A stretch of 64,000 nt of DNA, from the NCBI GenBank assembly GCA_900764755.1, contig CAAFPE010000067.1, positions 13,001 through 77,000 on the forward strand, given 5' to 3'. Below the pieces are notes generated by a model. That model worked only from the letters and a program-made list of their open reading frames with translations. It was not told where the DNA came from and made no database searches. The DNA is from an uncultured Oscillospiraceae bacterium (GTDB lineage: Bacteria > Bacillota > Clostridia > Oscillospirales > Oscillospiraceae). The first letter of the stretch is position 1, and every line of letters begins with the position of its first letter. A program made the translations under genes and the position numbers. Positions 9,194 to 17,877 of the stretch are shown one piece after another.

Positions 9194-10969
9194 ATGGGAA
9201 AGATCGTCAAGGTCTCCGGCCCTCTGGTGGTGGCCACAGGGATGGAGGAGGCCAACATGGCCGACGTGGTCCGTGTGGGCGAGCAGCGCCTGATCGGCGA
9301 GATCCTGAACATGACCGGGGACGCCGCCTCCATCCAGGTCTATGAGGAGACCTCTGGACTGGGCCCCGGCGCTGAGGTGGTCACCACCGGCGCGCCCCTG
9401 TCCGTGGAGCTGGGCCCCGGCCTGATCGAGAATATTTACGACGGGATCCAGCGTCCCCTGGAGGTCATCCGGGAGGTCAGCGGAAGCAACAGCCTCCCTC
9501 GGGGCGTGGAGGTACCCGCCCTGGACAGGGAGAAGAAGTGGGAGTTCACCCCAACGATCCAGCCCGGGACCCGGGTGGTGGGCGGCGATGTGCTGGGCAC
9601 GGTCCAGGAGACTGAGTCCATTCTCCACAAGATCATGCTGCCCCCCAGGATGAAGGGGACCATCGTGTCCATCCAGGGCGGCTCCTTTACCGTCACCGAG
9701 ACGGTGGCCGTGCTGGAGCAGGAGGACGGCTCCCAGGTGGAGCTGTCCATGATGCAGAAGTGGCCTGTCCGTGTGGGCCGTCCCTATAAGCACAAGTATC
9801 CCCCCGTGGTGCCCCTCCAGTCCGGACAGCGGATCGTGGACACCTTCTTCCCCGTGGCCAAGGGGGGCACCGCCGCCATCCCTGGCCCCTTCGGCTCCGG
9901 CAAGACGGTGATGCAGCACGCCCTGGCCAAGTGGTCCGACGTGGACCTGGTGGTCTATATCGGCTGCGGCGAGCGGGGCAACGAGATGACCGACGTGCTC
10001 CGGGAGTTCCCCGAACTGGTGGACCCCCGTACCGGCCAGTCGCTGATGAAGCGGACGGTGCTCATCGCCAACACCTCTGATATGCCGGTGGCCGCCCGTG
10101 AGGCGTCCATTTACACCGGCATCACGATTGCGGAATATTTCCGGGATATGGGCTACGCCGTGGCTGTCATCGCCGATTCCACCTCCCGCTGGGCCGAGGC
10201 CCTGCGCGAGATGTCCGGCCGTCTGGAGGAGATGCCCGGCGAGGAGGGCTATCCCGCCTACCTCAGCTCCCGCCTGGCCCAGTTCTATGAGCGGGCCGGC
10301 TCCGTGGCCTGCCTGGGCTCCGATGAGGACCGCCGGGGCAGTCTTACCGCTGTGGGTGCGGTGTCTCCTCCCGGCGGTGACCTGTCCGAGCCGGTCTCTC
10401 AGGCCACCATGCGTATCGTGAAGGTGTTCTGGGCCCTGGACTCCTCTCTGGCATACCGCCGCCACTTCCCGGCCATCAACTGGCTCAACTCCTACTCCCT
10501 CTACCTGGACTCCCTGAAGCCCTGGTATGACGAGCATCTGGGCAAGGCCTTTCTTCAGAACCGGGAATGGGCCATGGCCGTACTTCAGGAGGAGGCCAGC
10601 CTGAATGAGATCGTCCAGCTGGTGGGTAAGGACTCCCTTTCTGCCAAGGATCAGATCACGCTGGAGACCGCCAAGATGATCCGGGAGGACTTCCTGCAGC
10701 AGAACTCCTTCGTGGACATCGACTCCTACTCAGAATATGACCGTCAGGCCCGGATGCTGACCCTGATCCGGGAGTATGATGAACACTGCCGGGAGGCGGC
10801 GGAACGGGGCGGAGACCTGGCTCAGATGTTCTCTATCCCCGCCCGGGAGAAGATCGGCCGGGCGAAATCGGTCCCTGCGAACCAGTATATGGATAACTAC
10901 GCCAATATTATGGTGGAGATGGACGAGGAGATCAACGCCATTGCGGAGAAGGGAGAGGAAGAACTGTGA
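9194..10969 (+). CDS. ntpA: V-type ATPase catalytic subunit A
   Basis: A 591-residue protein of full length. Order: N-terminal beta barrel, the A-type non-homologous insertion (about residues 110-190), then the nucleotide-binding domain with P-loop GPFGSGKTV near residue 235, the catalytic-glutamate segment [13 protein letters not shown], and [19 protein letters not shown]. The C-terminal helical domain follows. It hydrolyses (or makes) ATP at the A/B interface of the A3B3 head. The stop overlaps the GTG start of ntpB by 4 nt. Confidence 0.97.
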   Translation: MGKIVKVSGPLVVATGMEEANMADVVRVGEQRLIGEILNMTGDAASIQVYEETSGLGPGAEVVTTGAPLSVELGPGLIENIYDGIQRPLEVIREVSGSNSLPRGVEVPALDREKKWEFTPTIQPGTRVVGGDVLGTVQETESILHKIMLPPRMKGTIVSIQGGSFTVTETVAVLEQEDGSQVELSMMQKWPVRVGRPYKHKYPPVVPLQSGQRIVDTFFPVAKGGTAAIPGPFGSGKTVMQHALAKWSDVDLVVYIGCGERGNEMTDVLREFPELVDPRTGQSLMKRTVLIANTSDMPVAAREASIYTGITIAEYFRDMGYAVAVIADSTSRWAEALREMSGRLEEMPGEEGYPAYLSSRLAQFYERAGSVACLGSDEDRRGSLTAVGAVSPPGGDLSEPVSQATMRIVKVFWALDSSLAYRRHFPAINWLNSYSLYLDSLKPWYDEHLGKAFLQNREWAMAVLQEEASLNEIVQLVGKDSLSAKDQITLETAKMIREDFLQQNSFVDIDSYSEYDRQARMLTLIREYDEHCREAAERGGDLAQMFSIPAREKIGRAKSVPANQYMDNYANIMVEMDEEINAIAEKGEEEL

Positions 10970-12345
10970 TCCGGGAATATAAGACGATCCAGGAGATCTC
11001 CGGCCCGCTGATGGTGGTGGACCACGTTCGGGGTGTCACCTATGACGAGCTGGGCGAGATCGAACTGACAGACGGCACTGTCCGGCGCTGCCAGGTGCTG
11101 GAGGTCAACGGCGACTCCGCCGTGGTGCAGCTGTTTGAAAATTCCGCCGGTATCAATCTGGCCGAGTCCAAGATCCGCTTTCTGGGGCATCCCCTTCAGC
11201 TGGGCGTCTCAGAGGATATGCTGGGCCGGGTATTCAACGGCATGGGTCAGCCCATCGACGGCGGCCCCGCCATCCTGGCGGATGAATACCGGGACATCAA
11301 CGGTCTGGCCATGAACCCCGCCGCCCGGAACTACCCCAACGAGTTCATTCAGACGGGTATCTCCACCATCGACGGACTGAACACCCTGGTCCGCGGACAG
11401 AAGCTGCCCATCTTCTCCGGCTCCGGCCTGCCTCATGCGGCGCTGGCTGCCCAGATCGCCCGCCAGGCCAGGGTGCTGGACGGCGACTCCAACTTCGCCG
11501 TGGTCTTTGCGGCTATCGGCATCACCTTTGAGGAGTCGGAGTTTTTCGTCAGCGAGTTTAAGCGCACCGGCGCCATCGACCGCACGGTCCTGTTCACCAA
11601 CCTGGCCAACGATCCCGCCGTGGAGCGTATCGCCACCCCCCGGATGGCCCTCACCGCCGCGGAGTACCTGGCCTTTGAGAAGGGGATGCACGTGCTGGTC
11701 ATTATGACCGACATCACCAACTATGCCGAGGCTCTTCGGGAGATCTCCGCCGCCAAGAAGGAGGTCCCGGGCCGCCGCGGCTACCCCGGCTATCTGTACA
11801 CCAACCTGGCCACTCTGTACGAGCGGGCGGGCCGTCAAATGGGCCGGGAGGGCTCCATCACCCTCATCCCCATCCTGACCATGCCCGAGGATGACAAGAC
11901 CCACCCCATCCCAGACCTGACCGGCTATATCACCGAGGGGCAGATCATCCTCTCCCGGGAACTGTACCGCAAGGGGATCAACCCGCCGGTAGACGTGCTG
12001 CCCTCCCTGTCCCGCCTGAAGGACAAGGGCACCGGCGCCGGCAAGACCCGGGAGGACCACTCCGGTACCATGAACCAGCTTTTTGCCGCCTATGCCACCG
12101 GCAAGGAGAACAAGGAACTCATGTCCATTCTGGGTGAGGCCGCCCTCAGCCCCACCGACCTGCTGTACGCCAAGTTTGCCGACGAGTTTGAAAAGCGCTA
12201 TGTTTCCCAGGGGACGGACGAGAACCGTTCCATCGAAGAGACCCTGGACCTGGGCTGGGAGCTGCTGTCCATCCTGCCCCGGAGCGAGCTGAAGCGCATC
12301 AAGCCGGAGTATATCGACAAGTACCTGCCCAAGAAGGAGGGCTGA
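10966..12345 (+). CDS. ntpB: V-type ATPase regulatory subunit B
   Basis: A 459-residue protein. The P-loop position reads [18 protein letters not shown], the degenerate form that marks the non-catalytic B subunit. Other family segments are [42 protein letters not shown] and the terminal [19 protein letters not shown]. It alternates with subunit A in the head. It uses a GTG start in a GTGA overlap with ntpA, which implies translational coupling and near-equal expression. Confidence 0.97.
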   Translation: MIREYKTIQEISGPLMVVDHVRGVTYDELGEIELTDGTVRRCQVLEVNGDSAVVQLFENSAGINLAESKIRFLGHPLQLGVSEDMLGRVFNGMGQPIDGGPAILADEYRDINGLAMNPAARNYPNEFIQTGISTIDGLNTLVRGQKLPIFSGSGLPHAALAAQIARQARVLDGDSNFAVVFAAIGITFEESEFFVSEFKRTGAIDRTVLFTNLANDPAVERIATPRMALTAAEYLAFEKGMHVLVIMTDITNYAEALREISAAKKEVPGRRGYPGYLYTNLATLYERAGRQMGREGSITLIPILTMPEDDKTHPIPDLTGYITEGQIILSRELYRKGINPPVDVLPSLSRLKDKGTGAGKTREDHSGTMNQLFAAYATGKENKELMSILGEAALSPTDLLYAKFADEFEKRYVSQGTDENRSIEETLDLGWELLSILPRSELKRIKPEYIDKYLPKKEG

Positions 12346-12398
12346 GTCTGGCCATGCCTGCTGCGGCAGGCGCTCCGGCCGGAAAGAGGTGAACCAAA

Positions 12399-13112
12399 TT
12401 GCCAAGCACGACTGTCAATCCGACCCGTCAGGAACTGACTCGGCTGAAAAACCGGCTCAGGACCTCCATACGGGGCCACAAGCTGCTGAAGGATAAGCGG
12501 GATGAACTGATGAAGCAGTTCATGGACGTGGTGCGGGAAAACCGGGCGCTCCGGAAGCGGGTGGAGGAGGGCCTTATGCGGGCCCACGGCTCCTTTACCG
12601 TGGCGGCGGCCCTCATGTCCCCGGAGATGCTGGAGCAGTCCCTGCTCTATCCCAAGCAGTCTGTGGAACTGGATATGACCTTCCAGAATGTCATGTCGGT
12701 GGACGTCCCACGCTATCACTTCAAGACCAAGAGCCAGGATCCGGGGGAGGTCTATCCCTACGGCTTTGCCCAGACCAGCGGTGAACTGGATGACGCGGTG
12801 GATGCCATGTCCCAGGTCTTTGTGGATATGCTCAAGCTGGCCGAGGTGGAAAAGACCAGCCAGCTCCTGGCCCAGGAGATCGAAAAGACCCGCCGCCGGG
12901 TCAACGCTCTGGAGTATGTGAAGATCCCTCAGATGCAGGAGAGCATCAAGTATATCACCATGAAGCTGGATGAGAACGAGCGGGCCAATACCATTCGTTT
13001 AATGAAAGTCAAGGATATGCTTCTGAAGGAAGCCATTGAGGAGCGCAGAGAGGAAGATGCTAGAGCCGCAAGGGTTTTCGGGTCTTCCGGTGAAGCGCCC
13101 CAAGAGGTGTAA
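12399..13112 (+). CDS. ntpD: V-type ATPase rotor subunit D with element-encoded C-terminus
   Basis: A 237-residue subunit D: long N- and C-terminal helices that form the central shaft (TRQELTRLKNRL near the start, RRVNALEYVKIPQM near residue 165). The TTG start at 12399 follows AAAGAGGTG. The gene is interrupted at codons 203-208 by the attachment core of the mobile element. Codons from about 209 onward come from element DNA and encode a 29-residue tail ending GEAPQEV. The original tail (ending QAFRG, giving about 229 residues) survives at 22904-22986. The LLKE(S/A)I(Q/E)ERRE segment is conserved in both tails, so the hybrid is probably functional. Confidence 0.93.
   Translation: MPSTTVNPTRQELTRLKNRLRTSIRGHKLLKDKRDELMKQFMDVVRENRALRKRVEEGLMRAHGSFTVAAALMSPEMLEQSLLYPKQSVELDMTFQNVMSVDVPRYHFKTKSQDPGEVYPYGFAQTSGELDDAVDAMSQVFVDMLKLAEVEKTSQLLAQEIEKTRRRVNALEYVKIPQMQESIKYITMKLDENERANTIRLMKVKDMLLKEAIEERREEDARAARVFGSSGEAPQEV
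13006..13021 (+). other. Left attachment core (att) within ntpD
   Basis: AAGTCAAGGATATGCT occurs here in frame in ntpD and again at 22904-22919 beside the displaced ntpD 3' end. After one mismatch, CTGAAGGA also matches on both sides, so the practical identity block is 25 nt with a single difference. Confidence 0.88.
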
Positions 13113-13119
13113 AGGGCGG

Positions 13120-13144
13120 TTTTACTGTAATTTTACCGCTTTTA
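13120..13144 (+). repeat. Left integrase arm-type repeat (candidate)
   Basis: A 25-nt sequence built on TTTTAC-GTA-TTTTACCGCTT recurs at 22765-22789 in the same orientation with three mismatches. TTTTAC starts at 13120, 13131 and 13140. Its position about 100 nt inside the att core fits an arm site for the N-terminal domain of a tyrosine integrase. Confidence 0.6.
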
Positions 13145-13161
13145 CGATGGGACGAAAAAGG

Positions 13162-13206
13162 AACAGGCGGGATCCCAATAGACCACATGGGGAACCGCCT
13201 GTTTTT
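13162..13206 (+). terminator. Element-supplied terminator for the V-ATPase operon
   Basis: AACAGGCGG pairs with CCGCCTGTT across a 24-nt loop and runs into T5. It replaces the native terminator, which now lies at 23000-23035. Confidence 0.75.
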
Positions 13207-13226
13207 GATTCCCTTATAAAAAATAC

Positions 13227-13254
13227 TTGCATTTTCTTTGTAAATACATATAAT
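13227..13254 (+). promoter_or_regulatory. Promoter upstream of NYN gene
   Basis: TTGCAT (13227-13232), a 16-nt spacer and perfect TATAAT (13249-13254) precede a structured leader. Confidence 0.6.
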
Positions 13255-13264
13255 AATATTAGAG

Positions 13265-13340
13265 CAAGCAGTAACTACTGCTTGGTAGTTTCAAAAGAGG
13301 GGCTGTTTGGCTTTCGAGCAGGCAGTCCCTTTTAGTTTTA
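13265..13340 (+). ncRNA. Structured leader or small RNA before NYN gene (candidate)
   Basis: Immediately after the promoter, CAAGCAGTA and TACTGCTTG form a perfect 9-bp inverted repeat. A second hairpin follows, GGGGCTG...CAGTCCC, enclosing a GCT-TTCG-AGC tetraloop stem and ending in a T-rich stretch (CTTTTAGTTTT). The second stem resembles an attenuator-type terminator placed before the NYN gene's ribosome site. I do not recognise a known riboswitch. Confidence 0.4.
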
Positions 13341-13361
13341 TATGCCAAAGGAGAGAAAAAT

Positions 13362-14027
13362 ATGCGGAAAGCTATGGTTTTTATTGATTTTGAAAACTTT
13401 GATATTGCCAAATATAATTATTATAAGAAGAAAGCGCTGGATGAAGCAAAAGAAGAAGCGCAAAGAAACGGACAACCAGAGCCTACTACTGCGCCAGTAA
13501 ATATGCCACGCCTTGATTTTAATGAACTTCCTAAACAAGTCGTGGGTCTTTTGTCTGAAGATCATGTACTGGTAAAAACCTTTTTATTTGCACCCAAACC
13601 TGATCACTTCCTAATGGCTGATGCTAAAAGAGCTGGGACTTATAATTGGATTAATGGCCTGAAAAATCAAAAGTATTTTACTGTTGTAGAAGGTACACAT
13701 TCAGCGAGACCTGTAACTGGATATACATATAGGACAATGAGCATTACAGATCCAAAGAGTTATTATGTGGAAGAAAAGGGGACTGATATTAATTTAGCTG
13801 CACATCTGATAACAAAAGGGTTTATGAATGCGTATGACACAGCGGTTATCTTGAGTGGCGACACAGATTATATTCCTGTATTAGACATACTAGATACACT
13901 TGGAAAAACTACAGTTGTGGTTGGAGTACAGGGTCAGAATTTGCATCAATTTGTTCAACATTCGGATGATCAGATTTTGATTGATGATACCCTATTTCAA
14001 AAATGTTTGCGTGAAATAAAAGAGTGA
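13362..14027 (+). CDS. NYN (PIN-like) domain ribonuclease candidate
   Basis: A 221-residue protein with the NYN/LabA layout. The N-terminal strand VFIDFENFD carries the first acidic metal ligands. A KGTDINLAAHLI motif sits near residue 145 and an ILSGDTDYIPVLD motif near residue 165, with clustered acidic residues that bind Mg in PIN-like nucleases. Members are known or predicted RNases. It follows AAGGAGAG and its own promoter with a structured leader. It is the first cargo gene of the mobile element, transcribed in the same direction as the operon it interrupts. The RNA target is unknown; defence or self-regulation is possible. Confidence 0.85.
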   Translation: MRKAMVFIDFENFDIAKYNYYKKKALDEAKEEAQRNGQPEPTTAPVNMPRLDFNELPKQVVGLLSEDHVLVKTFLFAPKPDHFLMADAKRAGTYNWINGLKNQKYFTVVEGTHSARPVTGYTYRTMSITDPKSYYVEEKGTDINLAAHLITKGFMNAYDTAVILSGDTDYIPVLDILDTLGKTTVVVGVQGQNLHQFVQHSDDQILIDDTLFQKCLREIKE

Positions 14028-14043
14028 TAAGAGTATCGCTGTT

Positions 14044-14086
14044 AAAAGGTGCTGCTAGGTCAAACCTAGACGGCACCTTTTGTTTT
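14044..14086 (+). terminator. Terminator after NYN gene
   Basis: AAAAGGTGC...CTAGGT-caa-ACCTAG...GCACCTTTT followed by GTTTT, 17 nt after the NYN stop. Confidence 0.85.
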
Positions 14087-14146
14087 GACTTTATTTTCTG
14101 CTCCAAAAGGATAAGGGGGAGTATTTGAAACAACGCCTCAAAAGGG

Positions 14147-14165
14147 GTGTTCCAAAAGTTCCAAA
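14147..14165 (+). repeat. Direct repeat copy 1 (GTGTTCCAAAAGTTCCAAA)
   Basis: A 19-nt sequence identical to 15939-15957. Within it, GTTCCAAA is itself repeated. The two copies flank the serine recombinase and its neighbours. Confidence 0.7.
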
Positions 14166-14299
14166 TAAGTTTTTGGGACGCTCTATCGCTCAATAAAGTT
14201 GCCCGCTCTAAATGGTATGGCTTTTGGGGCGGTGCTTTATGGGACGGTTTTAGTGTTCTGTTTCATTTACAAATCTAGTTATGAAGGAGCGGCGGCAAT

Positions 14300-14872
14300 A
14301 TGAAAGTTGGATATGTGCGTATCTCAACACGGGAGCAGAACACAGCCCGTCAGGATGTGCTTATGGAGAAGTTGGGGGTTGAGCGTGTCTTTACGGACAA
14401 GTTAAGCGGCAAGGACACCCAGCGCCCGGAGTTACAGAAGATGATGGATTTTGTGCGTGATGGGGATGTGGTGGTCGTGGAGAGCTTTTCACGCTTTGCG
14501 AGAAATACCCGTGACCTGTTAGACCTGACAGCGGCATTAGAGGAAAAGGGCGTGCGGTTTGTCAGACAGAAGGAAGCCATTGATACAAAAGGCCCAGCAG
14601 GAAAACTTATGCTGACTATCTTTGGTGCTTTGGCGCAGTTTGAGCGAGAGACAATCTTGGAGCGTCAGGCCGAGGGGATTGCAATAGCAAAAGAGAAAGG
14701 GCGCATGAGTGGCAGACCTAAGAAAGCGCAAGATACATTTGAGCAGGTTTATCAAGACTGCAAGGCAGGGAAAATCAGTGCAGCCAAGGGAGCCAAGAAG
14801 CTGGGGATTGCCCGGTCTACCTGGTATCGAAAGGCCCGTAGTTATGAGCAGGAGCATATAGAGGGTTTTTAA
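14300..14872 (+). CDS. Small serine recombinase (resolvase/invertase family)
   Basis: A 190-residue protein. The N-terminal catalytic domain starts GYVRISTREQN with nucleophile Ser9; the family arginines follow in SFSRFARNTRDLL. The DTKGPAGKLMLTIFGALAQFERE segment begins the long E helix, and GRMSGRPKK leads to a C-terminal helix-turn-helix (GAKKLGIARSTWYRKA). Such enzymes resolve cointegrates or invert DNA between short sites. On this element it may act at nearby repeats. It follows GAAGGAGCGGC. It is separate from the tyrosine integrase that presumably moves the element. Confidence 0.93.
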   Translation: MKVGYVRISTREQNTARQDVLMEKLGVERVFTDKLSGKDTQRPELQKMMDFVRDGDVVVVESFSRFARNTRDLLDLTAALEEKGVRFVRQKEAIDTKGPAGKLMLTIFGALAQFERETILERQAEGIAIAKEKGRMSGRPKKAQDTFEQVYQDCKAGKISAAKGAKKLGIARSTWYRKARSYEQEHIEGF

Positions 14873-15013
14873 GCGCCCCCTCCCATCTCACCAAACCAGA
14901 GGTACACACTCCGGCTATTCCGTCAGCAGTCAAGAGGGGTGCGGCGGCGTTATAGTTTAGTTGTGGTTGAGAGATAGGACTTGACCGACAATGAATTTAA
15001 GGAGTGTGTACTT

Positions 15014-15481
15014 ATGGAAAAGAAGTTCATCATCAATCGGGTTGACCTGGGGCAGAGAGTGACGGGCTATGAGGTTTTTAACCCTGCGGTCAATGGTGGT
15101 GAGGTTATTGGTATGACTACCAAGCAGCTGAGTGAGGCAGTTAAGTCTGGTGAGGTACTGGGGATGGTGTTGGACGGAAACGGTGCCTTGAAGCTGGACG
15201 AGGCCAAGGGGTTCCGGGCTATCATGGTGAAAACCGGGGTCGGGACTTTGACCAGCACCGACCCGTCAGCGGTGGCAAATCTGATGTACACGGTGTACCG
15301 CAGGGACGGCGACAACTTCAAGGTGATCTCCTCTCGGTTTGGTCGTCAGAGCTTCTGTGCCGATAAGATCAAGGCTCTGCTTGACTTGGGGGCTGTGAAT
15401 GGTGTGGTGTTGGACGGTGACGCCATCAAATGTGCCTGGGAGTGGGAGGAAACGGCCCAGGGCAAAGCAGCAAAGAAATGA
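15014..15481 (+). CDS. Hypothetical protein of the mobile element
   Basis: A 155-residue soluble protein; I do not recognise a family. The ATG at 15014 follows AAGGAGTG; a TTG 11 codons upstream lacks support. It seems to contain two related halves: GEVLGMVLDGNGALKL near residue 55 resembles VNGVVLDGDAIKC near residue 130, each preceded by a helix (KQLSEAVKSG, DKIKALLDLG). This suggests an internal duplication. It is followed by a hairpin (15492-15520) and a small membrane protein gene. It is not clearly toxic or enzymatic. Confidence 0.7.
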   Translation: MEKKFIINRVDLGQRVTGYEVFNPAVNGGEVIGMTTKQLSEAVKSGEVLGMVLDGNGALKLDEAKGFRAIMVKTGVGTLTSTDPSAVANLMYTVYRRDGDNFKVISSRFGRQSFCADKIKALLDLGAVNGVVLDGDAIKCAWEWEETAQGKAAKK

Positions 15482-15491
15482 GGAAACAGAA

Positions 15492-15520
15492 AGCGGGTCA
15501 CCCGATTAGGGTGGCCCGCT
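15492..15520 (+). terminator. Hairpin after hypothetical gene
   Basis: AGCGGGTCACCC-gatta-GGGTGGCCCGCT, a 12-bp stem with one G-T pair. The T tract is weak, so partial readthrough into the next small gene is likely. Confidence 0.55.
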
Positions 15521-15542
15521 GAGTTTATAGGAGGGTTCACAG

Positions 15543-15728
15543 ATGGAAACAGCGGCAATTCTGGCCATTGGGTGCTGTGGGATTTTGGCTGTGCTGGTGG
15601 TAGGATTGGTGGGGCTCCTGGGTGTTCTGGGAGTGATCCAGAGGGTTTTGGAGTTGGCTATGGAATTGGATGGGGACAAGGGCCATGAGGGGCCACAGCA
15701 AGTCCCAGAGGGTGAAGAGGGGGAGTAA
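15543..15728 (+). CDS. Small single-pass membrane protein
   Basis: A 61-residue ORF with ATAGGAGG 9 nt before ATG. Residues 4 to about 33 are strongly hydrophobic (Ala, Ile, Leu, Gly, Val) and form one membrane segment. The C-terminal tail is acidic (ELDGDKG, EGEEGE). The size and topology recall phage or plasmid-encoded small membrane proteins, including type I toxins, but the long acidic tail is not typical of those. The function is unknown. Confidence 0.6.
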   Translation: METAAILAIGCCGILAVLVVGLVGLLGVLGVIQRVLELAMELDGDKGHEGPQQVPEGEEGE

Positions 15729-16478
15729 CCAAACAAGGGAAAATGTGGCCGGGAGCAGGGGGCAAAAAATGGGGGTGCAGGGTCAGCGCCAGCAGTTTTG
15801 AAAAAAGTTCAGCTGTCGAGATGAAATGCAGAGGGGGAAAAAAGCTTCCTCGGCAGTTGAAAAAACAGGGCCAGCAGTAGGGATTTTTCAAGGGGTACAG
15901 GTGGAAAAATCTTTTGGAGCAGTGGGGTATGGTTTATCGTGTTCCAAAAGTTCCAAAAATTTTGGAGGTGGTAAGGGCATAGGGAAAAACGAGGTACAGT
16001 TACCAAAGTTACCAGCTTGGAAAATGTGGTTGGACAGGTAGCATTTCAAAAGCAAATGTAGCAGGATTGAAACAGTTTTATGATGGGTGTGAAAGCATAA
16101 TAAGGAGGAAAAGAAAGATACAATATAGAATTTTTCATAAACATATTAAAAATATGGAGTAAAACAATATAGGAAAATTTTGTGTGACATGGAAAGAGGG
16201 TGAAAAAGAAGCATAGCAGCAATTCACCTGTGCTTTAAAACGATTTCATGTACAAATGGTTTCTCCCCGATACAAATAAATGGGTAAAGGTGCTGTTCCT
16301 GCTGCACAGAAGGCAAAAGAGCTTGATAACCTGCATAGAAGAATTCTGCCCTATGCCTGAAAACGGGCAAAAAAGTAACCCCCTACCAACCACCGCTGGA
16401 AATAGGGAGTGACCAAGTTACCAATTTTCTTTCTATGGTACAGGGATTGACGGGGGGAAACTTTGGAAGTAAAATAGA
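15729..16478 (+). other. Gene-poor AT-rich stretch of the element
   Basis: No ORF with a credible ribosome site is found over 750 nt. It holds the second 19-nt direct repeat (15939-15957) and three GTTACCA motifs (15999, 16008, 16417). Several short stretches look degenerate (runs of gaaaaaa, repeated ccagcagt), perhaps decayed coding DNA. Confidence 0.5.
15939..15957 (+). repeat. Direct repeat copy 2 (GTGTTCCAAAAGTTCCAAA)
   Basis: Identical over 19 nt to 14147-14165. Confidence 0.7.
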
Positions 16479-16788
16479 TTTGCCGAGATAACATAGTGCG
16501 GCAGGGATGGAGTGCGCCAACACTCCATCCCCTGTACAGGTGTCGTGACCACCATGCACAACTGCGTTAGCAGTACCACATTCACAGTATAATTCAATCT
16601 TGTTGAATTGGCAAGTTGCGTTATACGAGTTGTGTAAAGCACATAGCGAAACCATTTTGTGCGTGCATGGGTAATTTTGTACCTGTGTACGCATTTTTGT
16701 TATCTCGACGGCAAAGCTCAGGGGGCAGGGTGCTCCCCTGTCCCCTGGGTAACGCTGTTGAGATTGGTGACTGTTTATTCAGGTCACC
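16479..16788 (+). other. Hairpin-dense non-coding region: candidate structured RNA or transfer/replication origin
   Basis: An outer inverted repeat (TTTGCCGAGATAACA at 16479-16493, complement with a 3-nt bulge at 16698-16715) encloses several stems. These are a 13-bp stem at 16502-16534 (GGATGGAGTG arm), overlapping the palindrome CCTGTACAGG at 16531-16540; AATTCAA/TTGAATT at 16591-16609; and a stem at 16660-16693. Beyond the outer arm are an 11-bp G-rich stem at 16719-16747 and GGTGAC/GTCACC at 16766-16788. No protein-coding frame has a ribosome site. The density is far above that of the surrounding DNA. Confidence 0.55.
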
Positions 16789-16808
16789 TAAAATTGGAGG
16801 AAAGGGCA

Positions 16809-17576
16809 ATGGAGAAAAAGAGCATAGCGGCCCTGATCGTCACCGGGGCCATGGTGTTGGGGCTGTCAGCTTGTGGAACGAATGGGGCCACATCGGACAA
16901 CGCAGACAACAGCCAGAGTACCAGTACACCAGTTGTCACAGAGCCAGTGGACACCAGCAATTTTGTCAGTGAAGAAACAACATCTAACACCAGCAGTTCC
17001 ACAGAGGAAGAAGTGGAGGAAACACTTGGTATTGAGTTACCCCCAGTAGAAGTGGCCTATATTCGTGATTATGATACGGATAAGAATGGGACGATTAGTA
17101 AGGATGAGTGGGAGAAGTGGTGTACAGATCATCCAGAGGACACCAATAAAAACATGATAATAGAGGATAGTGAAAGGACTCAAGTAGAGATACCAGGGGA
17201 TACCTCAGGTAATCCAGATAGTGGCAGCACCAGCAGCGGTGGTGGTACCACAACTAGCAAGCCCAGTACAGGTGGCAACACCAGCAGCAGTGGTGGTAGT
17301 GGTACATCTGGTGGTCAAACCAGCAAGCCCAGTACAGGCGGAAACACCAGTAGCGGTGGCAGCACCTCAGGTGGCAATACTAGTAGTGGTGGTAACACCT
17401 CTGGCGGTAGCACCTCTGGTGGCAATACCTCTAGTGGTACAGTAGATCCTGAAGAAGTTCCTGACTGGGCAACTGGCGGCAGCACTGGCACTAATGATGT
17501 GGATGAGATAAAAGACAGAACTGAAGCAGCAGGAGGAGAATTTGATCCAGAGACAGGCATAGGCTGGCTCCCCTAA
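16809..17576 (+). CDS. EF-hand lipoprotein with Gly/Ser/Thr repeat stalk
   Basis: A 255-residue protein. A lipoprotein signal ends in LSAC with Cys22, so it should be anchored on the outer membrane face. A Ser/Thr/Glu-rich linker follows, then two adjacent 12-residue EF-hand-like calcium loops: D89-T-D91-K-N93-G...E100 is canonical, and D111-T-N113-K-N115...E122 lacks the central Gly. Residues about 130-225 are a low-complexity Gly/Ser/Thr repeat (TSGGNTSSGG-type units), probably an extended stalk. A short acidic tail ends GIGWLP. ATG 16809 follows TTGGAGGAAAG. Likely a surface protein; the ligand is unknown. Confidence 0.8.
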   Translation: MEKKSIAALIVTGAMVLGLSACGTNGATSDNADNSQSTSTPVVTEPVDTSNFVSEETTSNTSSSTEEEVEETLGIELPPVEVAYIRDYDTDKNGTISKDEWEKWCTDHPEDTNKNMIIEDSERTQVEIPGDTSGNPDSGSTSSGGGTTTSKPSTGGNTSSSGGSGTSGGQTSKPSTGGNTSSGGSTSGGNTSSGGNTSGGSTSGGNTSSGTVDPEEVPDWATGGSTGTNDVDEIKDRTEAAGGEFDPETGIGWLP

Positions 17577-17591
17577 CAACCAAGAAATACA

Positions 17592-17620
17592 GGAGAGGGC
17601 TGGCGTAGTCAGTCCTCTCC
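17592..17620 (+). terminator. Intercistronic hairpin
   Basis: GGAGAGGGCTG...CAGTCCTCTCC forms an 11-bp stem between the lipoprotein and the small secreted peptide gene, without a T run. It may process or stabilise mRNA rather than terminate. Confidence 0.45.
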
Positions 17621-17648
17621 ACTTATTAAAATATAGGAGGTGTTAAAC

Positions 17649-17822
17649 TTGCGAACGATAGCAAAGAGAGCAACAGCATTGTTTATTGTAATAGCAACAA
17701 TGTTATCTTTGTTTACCACAGTAGCCTTTGGTGACTGGGATTCTTCCTTTGGTGGAGCAGGTACTGGTGGAGCAGTTGGTGATGGCTATTGGAATGAGGG
17801 AATGCAAGGTGAGTTGGTCTAA
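17649..17822 (+). CDS. Small secreted glycine-rich peptide
   Basis: A 57-residue ORF using TTG at 17649, 8 nt after ATAGGAGG; the GTG at 17640 is inside the ribosome site and is rejected. Residues 1 to about 28 form a classical signal peptide (RTIAKRA, then a hydrophobic core, cleavage after a TTVAFG-like site). The predicted mature part is only about 29 residues, rich in Gly and acidic and aromatic residues (FGGAGTGGAVGDGYW). It lies between the EF-hand lipoprotein and another small ORF. Bacteriocin-like, signalling or surface-peptide roles are all possible; no homolog is recognised. Confidence 0.6.
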   Translation: MRTIAKRATALFIVIATMLSLFTTVAFGDWDSSFGGAGTGGAVGDGYWNEGMQGELV

Positions 17823-17877
17823 TCAACAAGCATATATCTGATAAGGAGGTGAAATTGTAAAGAAAGGGGGGCTATTC

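Noticed and set aside
16383..16694. Minus-strand ORF of 103 codons in the structured region
   Set aside because: No ribosome site; it overlaps the hairpin-dense region and has no domain features.
17221..17445. Short repeats that could suggest a CRISPR array
   Set aside because: They are in-frame Gly/Ser/Thr codon repeats of the lipoprotein stalk, with no regular spacer structure.
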